Of a DNA stretch of 34,748 nt, positions 7,057-15,200 are shown one piece after another. The notes beneath the pieces were generated by a model that worked only from the letters and a program-made list of their open reading frames with translations, ran no database searches and was not told the DNA's origin. A program made the position numbers and the translations under genes. Each line of letters begins with the position of its first letter. Within the stretch, counting starts at the first letter, position 1. Location: the NCBI RefSeq assembly GCF_001514305.1, contig NZ_KQ949134.1, positions 1 to 34,748 on the forward strand, written 5' to 3'. The stretch is from Streptomyces dysideae (lineage in GTDB: Bacteria > Actinomycetota > Actinomycetes > Streptomycetales > Streptomycetaceae).

Positions 7057-10000
7057 GTGTCCAGCCGACATCGCATCGCCCAGGCGTTGGCCCCAACCGT
7101 CCCCCTGGTCCTCGCCGCAGGTCTCGTCTCCGCCCCCGCCGCCACCGCGGCCACAGCGCCGCAGAGCGCGGTCACGGTGCGGATCGACCCCTCGTACCAG
7201 CAGCAGGAGTTCGAGGGCTGGGGGACCAGTCTCGTCTGGTTCGCCAATGCCACGGGCGGCTACCCGGAACCCATCCGAAGACAGCTCGTCGACATGCTGT
7301 TCGGCGAGGACGGGCTCGCCCTCAACATCGCGCGCTACAACATCGGCGGCGGCAACGCCCCCGACGTCCGCAAGGACTACATGAAGGCCGGCGCGACCAT
7401 GGAGGGCTTCTGGAAGGCCCCCGCGGGGACCACCCAGAAGGACATGGAGTGGTGGGACCCGAACAACCCGGACCACTGGGACTGGGACGCCGACGCGGGC
7501 CAGCGCTGGTGGGTGGACCAGATCAAGCGGAAGATCACCCGCTGGGAGGCGTTCAGCAACTCACCGCCCTGGTTCCAGACGGTCAGCGGCTATGTCTCCG
7601 GCGGCTTCGACTCCAGCGCGGACCAGATCCGCGCCGACCGCGTCGACGACTTCGCCACCTACCTGGTACGGGTGTCCGAGCGCCTGGAGCAGGAGCACGG
7701 TATCGACTTCGACACCATCGACCCGCTCAACGAGCCCAACACCCCCTACTGGGGCACCCAGTTGGGCGCCGACGGCCAGCCCACGGGCGGACGGCAGGAA
7801 GGCGCGCACGCCGGCCCGGAGCTCCAGCAGAAGGTGATCCTCGCCCTCGACAAGGCGCTCGACGAAGCACGGACCGAGGCCGAGATCTCCGCGATGGACG
7901 AGACCAACCCCGGCATCTTCACGCAGAACTGGAACGCGTACGACAGCACCGCGCGCGCCGCCGTCGACCAGCTCAACGTGCACACCTACGGCACGAGCCA
8001 GCGCACCAGCGCCCGGGACATCGCCAAGGGCGCGGACAAGAAGCTGTGGATGAGCGAGGTCGAGGGCACCTGGGGCACGGGCACCGACTTCACCAGCATG
8101 GAGCCGGGGCTGGGCATCGCCACCCGGATGGTCGACGACATGCGGGAACTGGAGCCCTCCGCCTGGGTGTTCTGGCAGCCCGTCGAGGACTCCATCCCGC
8201 AGGCCGCGGCGGGCAAGAACTGGGGCAGCATCCACGTCCCGTTCAACTGCACGGCCGAGGACACCCTGGAGACCTGCCCGATCCGCGCCAACTCCAAGTT
8301 CCACACCATCCGGAACTTCACCCACCACATCCGTCCCGGCGATCACTTCGTGAAGGTCGACGACCCCTCCAGCGTCGCCGCGGTGAAGATGTCGGGGCGT
8401 GCGGCGACCGTGGTGCACGTGAACGGCGGCACGTCCGCGCGCTCCGTGACCCTCGACCTCTCGCGCTTCGGCAGGGTCTCCTCGAAGGCCACTGTCACAC
8501 CCGTGGTGACGAGCGCCGACGGCGCCCTCGTCCGGGGCACACCGGTCCGCGTCACCGACCGCTCGGCCACGCTCGACGTCCCCGCGAAGTCGGTCACCAC
8601 CTTCCTGGTCGACGGCGTCAGGGGCGTGGCGAGGGATGCCGCCCTGGTGCAGCGCGGCCATGTCTACCGGCTGCAGGGTGCGCAGAGCGGCAAGTCGCTG
8701 GCTCCGTCGGCCGACGGCAGCGGTGTCGTCATCCGCACGGCCGACGCCGGAAGCGCCGAACAGCTGTGGTCCGTCCGGCAGTTGACCCCGGGCACCGACC
8801 ACCGCGAGCGCTACGCCCTCACCACCGCCACGACCGGCAAACGGCTCGCGGTACGCGACAACCAGGCCGTCCTGGAGGACCCGGACGGCAGCCCGGCCGA
8901 CGAAGCGGCGCAGTGGATCATGTCGACGACCGGCGACGGCAGTTGGACGTTCGTGAACGCCGCCACCGGCCGACTCCTCGACGTCACCGGGCAGTCGTCG
9001 GCGGACGGCGCCAAGGTGTCGACGTACACCCCGACGTCGGCGGCGAATCAGCGCTGGGCTGTGACCGACGAGACGGTGCTGCGCACCGAGCCGGCCGATG
9101 CGTTCACCGTCCCCGGGCTGGCGCCGAAGCTCCCGGAGACGGTGACACCGGTGTACCGGGACGGTGCCCGGGGCTCCCTCCCCGTGGTGTGGAACCTGCC
9201 GCCGGACCGGAAGTGGAGCGATCCCGGCACGGTACGCGTCACGGGCAGGGCGACGGATCCGCTCGGGCGGACGATCCCCGCGAAGGCGGTCGTCACCGTC
9301 GACACGATCGCCTCGACCCTCCCGGGCCGCGCCAAGACCTACACGGGCGGGAAGCCCGAACTCCCGTCCACGGTGGTCGGCGTAGGCAAGCACGACGGCA
9401 GGGCCGATCTGCCCGTGACCTGGGACTCGGCACCCGGCGGGGCGTTCGACACCACCGGCGTCGTGACGCTGCGCGGCACAGCACGGATCGTCGACGGCAG
9501 TACGGTCGACGCGACCGTACGGGTGCAGGTCACCGCACCGGCGGAAGCCAACATCGCACCGGACGACGGTGTCTCCGTCGCCGCCACCTTCACCGAGAAC
9601 GGCTACTCCGCGGAGCGTCTGCGCAACGGCAACCTCTCCGAGAAGGCCTGGTCCAACTGGAAGCCGGGGAACACCAAGAACCCGTCCGACACCATCACCT
9701 TCACGCTGCCGGCGGCACGCGACCTGAACCGGATCGTGGCGCACTTCCACCGGGACGGGACCACCGCCTCCTTCCCCGAGAGCCTGAAGGTGCAGGTGCG
9801 GAGGGCCGGTGACGGCACCTGGGTGGACGCGAGCGACGCCATCGCGGTCGGCACCGAGGGCACACCGGTGGTCGACGTCCCGCTGGAGGCCGGGCCGGCG
9901 ACCGGGGTGCGCGTGGTCATGACCGCACGTCAGGGCGGCTACCTCACCATGAGCGAGATCGAGGTGTACGCCAGGACCCCCGGCGTCTCCTCGGACGCCG

Positions 10001-10242
10001 CCGCCGCTTCGGTCGAGGTGGCCGGGCTGCCGGTCGCGTCGTTCGACCCCGGCACGGCCGGCTACCGCGTCGTCACCGACGACCCGAGGCGGGCGGTGGT
10101 CACGGCGACGGCACGCGACCCGTATGCGACCGTCGAGGTCGAGAAGACCACCGAGTCGCGTCGGACCGTGGCGGTCGTGTCCGTGACCAGTGAGGACGGG
10201 TCGCAGACGAGGAAGTACCGGATCGAACTCGTACGGCGCTGA
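7057..10242 (+). CDS. Secreted GH30 endo-galactanase-like glycoside hydrolase with ricin, Ig-like and discoidin domains
   Basis: A 1061-residue exported enzyme. The GTG at 7057 is chosen because GGAAGGGA lies 6 bases upstream and it gives a clean signal peptide ending near APAATAA. Residues about 35-520 are a GH30-type (beta/alpha)8 barrel plus side sheet: FEGWGTSLVWFANA, NIARYNIGGGN, acid/base Glu226 in DPLNEPN, nucleophile Glu334 in WMSEVEGTWG. The QEFEGWGTS/WWVDQIK style is closest to beta-1,6-galactanases (GH30_5) from memory; xylanase or glucosylceramidase activity is less likely. Then come a ricin-type lectin domain (527-673, ending ANQRW), two Ig-like Big_4-type domains (674-751, 752-827), an F5/8C/CBM32-like domain (828-973, NIAPDDGVSVAATF) and a short beta-sandwich C-terminus. 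The accessory domains suggest tethering to plant cell-wall galactan side chains. It ends at a terminator shared with the mannanase gene. Confidence 0.87.
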   Translation: MSSRHRIAQALAPTVPLVLAAGLVSAPAATAATAPQSAVTVRIDPSYQQQEFEGWGTSLVWFANATGGYPEPIRRQLVDMLFGEDGLALNIARYNIGGGNAPDVRKDYMKAGATMEGFWKAPAGTTQKDMEWWDPNNPDHWDWDADAGQRWWVDQIKRKITRWEAFSNSPPWFQTVSGYVSGGFDSSADQIRADRVDDFATYLVRVSERLEQEHGIDFDTIDPLNEPNTPYWGTQLGADGQPTGGRQEGAHAGPELQQKVILALDKALDEARTEAEISAMDETNPGIFTQNWNAYDSTARAAVDQLNVHTYGTSQRTSARDIAKGADKKLWMSEVEGTWGTGTDFTSMEPGLGIATRMVDDMRELEPSAWVFWQPVEDSIPQAAAGKNWGSIHVPFNCTAEDTLETCPIRANSKFHTIRNFTHHIRPGDHFVKVDDPSSVAAVKMSGRAATVVHVNGGTSARSVTLDLSRFGRVSSKATVTPVVTSADGALVRGTPVRVTDRSATLDVPAKSVTTFLVDGVRGVARDAALVQRGHVYRLQGAQSGKSLAPSADGSGVVIRTADAGSAEQLWSVRQLTPGTDHRERYALTTATTGKRLAVRDNQAVLEDPDGSPADEAAQWIMSTTGDGSWTFVNAATGRLLDVTGQSSADGAKVSTYTPTSAANQRWAVTDETVLRTEPADAFTVPGLAPKLPETVTPVYRDGARGSLPVVWNLPPDRKWSDPGTVRVTGRATDPLGRTIPAKAVVTVDTIASTLPGRAKTYTGGKPELPSTVVGVGKHDGRADLPVTWDSAPGGAFDTTGVVTLRGTARIVDGSTVDATVRVQVTAPAEANIAPDDGVSVAATFTENGYSAERLRNGNLSEKAWSNWKPGNTKNPSDTITFTLPAARDLNRIVAHFHRDGTTASFPESLKVQVRRAGDGTWVDASDAIAVGTEGTPVVDVPLEAGPATGVRVVMTARQGGYLTMSEIEVYARTPGVSSDAAAASVEVAGLPVASFDPGTAGYRVVTDDPRRAVVTATARDPYATVEVEKTTESRRTVAVVSVTSEDGSQTRKYRIELVRR

Positions 10243-10247
10243 GGCTC

Positions 10248-10277
10248 GACCGGCGAGGGCCGGTGCCCTCGCCGGTC
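10248..10277. terminator. Bidirectional terminator between GH30 and mannanase genes
   Basis: GACCGGCGAGGG (10248-10259) pairs perfectly with CCCTCGCCGGTC (10266-10277) across a 6-base loop. It lies 5 bases after the GH30 stop and 15 bases before the mannanase stop, between convergent genes, and can act in both directions. There is no U-run, as is common in Streptomyces. Confidence 0.85.
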
Positions 10278-10292
10278 AGCGGGAACGACCGG

Positions 10293-11963
10293 TCAAGTGG
10301 TCGCGCAGGAAGCGCCGTTGAGGGTGAACGCGGCCGGGGCGGTGTTGGTGCCGCCCCGGCTGCCGGTGAAGCCGACGGTGACCGAGCCGCCGGCGGCGAT
10401 GGTGGAGGTGTACGAGGCCGGTGTGACGGTCACCGTGCCGCCGTTCTGCGTGGGGGTCCCGCCCCACATGTTGGAGATGGTCTGGCCGTCGGCGAAGCTG
10501 AAGCCCAGCGTCCAGCCGCTGATGGCGGCCGTGCCGGTGTTGCGGAGGACGATCTCCCCCTGGAATCCGCCCGGCCACTCGTTGACGACGCGGTATCCGA
10601 CGGAGCAGGACCCGACGGGCGTGCTGCCGCCCTCGTCGGTGGTCACGTTCACCGTGGCCGAGCGCGCCGAGCGGTTCCCGGCGGCGTCATGGGCGTAGAC
10701 GGCGAAGGTGTACGCCGTGTCGGCGGTGAGGCCGCTGATGGTGGCGCTGGTGCCGACGGACGCGGCCACCTTGGTCTCGGAGCCGGCGCTGACGCGGACG
10801 ACGTCGTAGCCGGTGACGGCAACGTTGTCGGTGGCGGCGGACCAGGTGAGGGTGACGGACGTGGCCGTCACGGCGGAGGCGGTCGGGGTGCCGGGGGTGG
10901 TCGGCGCCTGGGTGTCGCCCGGGTTTCCGCCGCCGTAGACGGTGGCTTCCTTGGCGGTCTGGGCGATGCCGTTGGCGCCATTGAAGATGCGCTGCCCCCA
11001 GGAGCTGAGCCGGTTGGGGTCGAAGCCGACCGACAGGTCGAGGATCGGGTCGGTGTTGCCGCTCCAGGACCACGCCAGGTAGCCCAGCTCGAGCTGCTGG
11101 GCGGCGGCCATCATCGTGTCCTCGTCCGGGTCGCCCCACTGGTCGGCCGGGCCGCCGAACTCGCCGATCAGGATGGGCAGTCCGGCGTTGACGAAGGCGT
11201 TGAGATAGTCGGTGATCTCCTGGGCCGTGTCGAAGACGCTGTACATGTGGATCGAGAAGATCAGGTTGCCGGTGGGGTCGGCGGCGTGGACGGACTGGGC
11301 GTTGGCGCGCATGACGCCCTGCCAGTCCTGGCCCCAGTTGGGCGCGTCCACCATGATCGTGTGCTCGAACCCGGCGTTGCGCAGTTTCTTGACCGCGGCG
11401 ATGGTGGGCTCGGTCCAGCCTTCGGGGTTGGTGTTGCCCCAGGGCTCGTTGCCGATGTTGACGATGACGTAGTTCTCTTCGCCGGCGAGGACGTCCTTCA
11501 GGCCGATCCAGTAGTCGGCCGCGTGGTCGAGGGTCCCGGCCGCGGCCTCCTCCGCGTAGCCGGTGGTGTCGTGCACCTCCAGCACACAGATCAGCCGGTT
11601 CGCCTTGCACTGGGCGACGACATTGGCCACGTCCTCGGGGCTGTTCCTGGTCCACCTGTGCCCGTCGGAGAGGACGACGCGGACGGTGTTCGCGCCCAGC
11701 GCCTTGACGTCGGCGAGCGACTGCAACTCGCCCGGATACCAGGTGTGGGCGTGGTTGACGCCCCGCATGACGAAGTCGTTGCCGTTGCCTTCGAGCAGCC
11801 GGCCGTCGCTGATGTGCAGGCCGGTGGCCTGGGCGCCCGGCGACTCGGCCTGGGCGACGGCCGGGCACAGGACACCGAGGACGACGAGCCCGACGAGGGC
11901 CGCGACTCCGGCCAGCAGACGGGTCAACGGGTTCTTTCGTGTCGTGCTTCTTGTTCTTCTCAC
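10293..11963 (-). CDS. manA: Secreted beta-mannanase, GH5 + FnIII + CBM2
   Basis: A 556-residue mannan endo-1,4-beta-mannosidase that cuts internal beta-1,4-mannose bonds outside the cell. The GTG start (11961-11963) has GGAG 6 bases upstream; the signal peptide runs to about residue 39 (AVAQA). The catalytic domain (about 44-340) closely follows Streptomyces lividans ManA as I remember it: MRGVNHAHTWYPG, acid/base Glu173 in NIGNEPWGN, nucleophile Glu268 in LIGEFGGP. A fibronectin type III linker domain (352-442, TPTASAVTATSVTLTWSAA) leads to a family 2 carbohydrate-binding module (453-553, CSVGYRVVNEWPGGFQ with the terminal Cys pair) that should bind crystalline cellulose. The promoter has both the shared 22-bp element and a CebR-type operator. 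It is convergent with the GH30 gene and divergent from the GH43 gene. Confidence 0.93.
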   Translation of the reverse strand: MRRTRSTTRKNPLTRLLAGVAALVGLVVLGVLCPAVAQAESPGAQATGLHISDGRLLEGNGNDFVMRGVNHAHTWYPGELQSLADVKALGANTVRVVLSDGHRWTRNSPEDVANVVAQCKANRLICVLEVHDTTGYAEEAAAGTLDHAADYWIGLKDVLAGEENYVIVNIGNEPWGNTNPEGWTEPTIAAVKKLRNAGFEHTIMVDAPNWGQDWQGVMRANAQSVHAADPTGNLIFSIHMYSVFDTAQEITDYLNAFVNAGLPILIGEFGGPADQWGDPDEDTMMAAAQQLELGYLAWSWSGNTDPILDLSVGFDPNRLSSWGQRIFNGANGIAQTAKEATVYGGGNPGDTQAPTTPGTPTASAVTATSVTLTWSAATDNVAVTGYDVVRVSAGSETKVAASVGTSATISGLTADTAYTFAVYAHDAAGNRSARSATVNVTTDEGGSTPVGSCSVGYRVVNEWPGGFQGEIVLRNTGTAAISGWTLGFSFADGQTISNMWGGTPTQNGGTVTVTPASYTSTIAAGGSVTVGFTGSRGGTNTAPAAFTLNGASCATT

Positions 11964-12014
11964 TGCGACTCCAGGGAGTGAGCGCCAAGAAACTCAGGCA
12001 TCAGAAGTAAAGCT

Positions 12015-12028
12015 TGGGAGCGCTCCCA
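12015..12028. promoter_or_regulatory. CebR-type operator in the mannanase promoter
   Basis: TGGGAGCGCTCCCA is a perfect 14-base palindrome identical to the CebR (LacI family, cello-oligosaccharide sensing repressor) box known from Streptomyces. It starts 52 bases upstream of the mannanase start and lies just downstream of the presumed -35/-10, where a bound repressor would block transcription. I saw no second copy in this window. Confidence 0.85.
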
Positions 12029-12045
12029 TGAAGCCAGTACGCCGA

Positions 12046-12067
12046 GTACACGTCAAGACATCGCGCA
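12046..12067 (-). promoter_or_regulatory. Shared promoter element of the polysaccharidase genes (mannanase copy)
   Basis: Read on the minus strand this contains GCGATGTCTTGACGTGTAC and matches 6956-6977 at 20 of 22 bases. TTGACG can serve as the -35 about 90 bases before the mannanase start, with the CebR-type box between it and the gene. On the plus strand, the same 250-base divergent region carries CTTGACG again at 12102-12108, facing the GH43 gene. Confidence 0.5.
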
Positions 12068-12101
12068 AGTCGTTCGACAGGTCGCACATTGTTCGGAACC
12101 T

Positions 12102-12131
12102 CTTGACGCTGCACCACACCCCGATTGACAC
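12102..12131 (+). promoter_or_regulatory. Putative promoter of the double-GH43 gene
   Basis: TTGACG at 12103-12108, preceded by CTC as in the two neighbouring glycosidase promoters, is followed 17 bases later by TGACAC (12126-12131), a weak -10. The odd palindrome GTTCGGAAC (12091-12099) lies directly upstream. It is about 85 bases before the ATG at 12213, the same distance as in the GH30 gene. Confidence 0.35.
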
Positions 12132-12212
12132 TCTCGCAACACGACGTCACACAGCCGAAACGACGGGGTGCCGCGGCCGGGGCCCCTGCCATGCCTCAGC
12201 AGGGATCTTCAT

Positions 12213-15200
12213 ATGCCGTACATCGCACGTCCGCGCAGCCGCGCGAGACGCTGGGCGGGCCGCCTCGCCGGACTGACCGTCGCGTCGCTGTTCCTGAGCC
12301 TCGCCGCACCCGTCACCCCCGTGCAGGCGGCGGAAACCGCGGACGTCACTGATGGCCTGGCCCTCTGGTACAAGCTCGACGCCGCCTCCGGCAGCACCGT
12401 CCCCGACGCCTCCGGCAACGGCCGCGACGGCACGGTGAACGGCGCCGCCGACTGGTCGGGCACCGGTCAGGGGCTCGCCTTCAACGGCTCCGACACCTAC
12501 GTGAAGGCGCCGGACGACGTCATGAAGGGCATGGCCTCGATCACCGTCTCGACGGACGTGCTGATCGACTCCGCGCAGAGTACGCCGTACTTCATCTACG
12601 GCTTCGGCAACTCCAGTGGGGGCAGCGGGAACGGCTACCTGTTCACCACCGGCAACGGCTTCCGGACGTCCGTCGCGAGCGGCAACTGGTCGACGGAGCA
12701 GACCACCAGGCCCGCCGACGGGCACAACCTGACCCGCGCGGTGTGGAAGCACCTCACCTACACCCAGACCGGCACCACCGGCGTCCTGTACGAGGACGGC
12801 GTCGAGATCGGCCGCAACACGTCGGTCACCATCACCCCCGGCTCCATCGGCTCCGGCACCACCACCGCCAACCACCTCGGTAAGTCCGTCTACTCCGGCG
12901 ACAAGCTCTTCAAGGGCAGGATGCGCGACTTCCGGGTGTACGACCGGGCCCTCGCCGCCTCCGAGGTCGAGCAGCTCGCGCTCCCCGTCGCCACGCAGGG
13001 CGTCGCCGACGACAAGGCCGCGCTGGGTCTTGGGGACACCAGTGCCGTCACGGCCGATCTCGACCTGCCGAGGACCGGTACGGCCGGCGGCTCCACGATC
13101 AGCTGGGCCAGCGACAACCCCGGCGTCGTCTCCGCTTCCGGCACCGTCACCCGCCCCACCGCCGGCGAACCGGACGCCCACGCCACGCTCACGGCGACCC
13201 TCAAGAAGGGCGCCGTGACCGACACCAAGAGCTTCGACGTCACGGTCCTGGCCGCCTTCGACGACGCGACGGCCACCCGGCAGGCCGCCGAGTCCCTCAC
13301 CGTCCACAACCTCGACGACGTCCGCGGCAACCTGCCCCTCCCGACGGCCGGTTCGCACGGCACCGAGGTCACCTGGTCCTCCGCGCAGCCGGACGTCGTC
13401 TCCGCCGACGGCGTGGTCCACCGCCCGGCGCACGGCGCCGGCGGCACCACCGTCGAGCTGACCGCGACCGTCACCAAGGGCGAGGCGAAGGCGACCCGTG
13501 TCTTCACCGCCGAGGTGCCGGAACTCCCCGCGAAGGCAGCCCTCAAGGGCTATATGTTCAGCTACTTCACCGGCGAGGGCACCTCGGACGGCGAGCAGCT
13601 CTACGCCGCCCTCAGCAAGGGCAACGACCCCCTGAAGTGGCGGGAGATCAACGACGGTAAACCAGTCCTGACCTCCACGCTCGGCGAGAAGGGCCTGCGC
13701 GACCCGTTCATCATCCGCTCCCCGGAGGGCGACAAGTTCTTCCAGATCGCCACCGACCTGAGGATCTACGGCAACGGCGACTGGGACGGCGCCCAGCGCA
13801 GCGGCAGCAAGTCCATCATGGTCTGGGAGTCCACCGACCTGGTCCACTGGACGGACCAGCGGCTGGTGAAGGTGTCGCCCGACAGCGCGGGCAACACCTG
13901 GGCGCCGGAGGCGTTCTACGACGCCGGGCGCGGCGAGTACGTGGTCTTCTGGGCGTCGAAGCTGTACGACAACGAGGCGCACTCCGGCAGCACGTACAAC
14001 CGCATGATGTACGCGACCACCCGTGACTTCCACACCTTCAGCGAGCCCAAGGTGTGGATCGACCGCGGCTACTCGGTCATCGACTCCACGGTGATCCAGC
14101 ACGAGGGCACGTACTACCGCCTGTCGAAGGACGAGCGGAACAACACGTCGTCCACCCCCAACAGCAAGTTCATCTTCGAGGAGAAGAGCGACTCGCTCCT
14201 CGACCTGTCCTGGGACGCGGTCGCGGAGGGCATCGGCAAGGGCGCGATGAACGCCGCCGAGGGACCGCTGGTCTTCAAGTCCAACACCGAGGAGAAGTGG
14301 TACTCCTTCCTCGACGAGTTCGGCGGCCGCGGCTACATCCCCTTCGAAACCACGGACCTCGCCTCCGGTACCTGGACCCCGTCCACCGGCTACGACCTCC
14401 CGTCGAAGCCACGGCACGGCACGGTACTCCCGGTCACCCAGGCCGAGTACGACCGGCTGCTGCGCGCCTACCAGCCCGACCAGCTCGTGGAGAGCGTCGA
14501 GGACATCTCGGTGAAGACGCGCATCGGTGACCCGCCGGTCCTGCCGGCCACCGTCATCGCCGAGTACGCCGACGGAGTCAAGCGCCCCGTCTCCGTCACC
14601 TGGGACGACGTCCCCGCCTCGGCGTACGCGCAGGCCGGCACCTTCACGGTGGAGGGCAGCCTGCCGGACGGCGCCGCGCTCAAGGTCAAGGCCGGGGTCA
14701 CGGTCTCGGAAGAGGGCCCCGACGTGCCCGCCGACCTCGTCCTGCGCTACGACTTCGACGAGACCGGCGGCAACATCGCCCGCGACTCCAGCGGTCACGG
14801 CTATCACGGCACCTACGTCCGCACCCCGGACTTCGGCACCGGCGTGGACGGCGGCTCGTTCAAGATGTCCGGCGGTTCCAGCAGCTCCACCACCTCGCCG
14901 TACGTCAGGATTCCGAACGGCGTCCTGAAGGGCGCCGACAGTGTCACCGTCTCCACGCACGTCAAGTGGAAGGGCGGGGACAACTTCCAGTGGCTCTTCG
15001 GCCTGGGCCCCGACAACAACAAGTACCTCTTCGCCTCACCCTCCAACGGCGGCGGCAAGCTGTTCTCGGCGATCACCAAGGCCACCTGGTCGGGCGAGAA
15101 GCAGATGACGGCGGCCTCCCAGCTCACCCCCGGTGAGTGGCAGCACGTCACGGTCACGGTGGACAGCGCTGCCGAGACGGCGGTCCTCTACGTGAACGGC

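Noticed and set aside
6741..9812. A 1023-codon plus-strand frame overlapping the GH30 gene
   Set aside because: Arg/Pro/His-rich shadow reading of the GH30 gene with no motif; the GH30 frame has signal peptide, catalytic residues and domains.
10263..11981. Long plus-strand frame opposite the mannanase gene
   Set aside because: Antisense shadow; the mannanase has all catalytic residues on the minus strand.
12147..14960. A 937-codon open frame antisense to the double-GH43 gene
   Set aside because: Low-information Arg/Gly/Val/Asp-rich translation typical of the antisense frame of GC-rich genes; no domain signature, and the sense strand has a complete enzyme.
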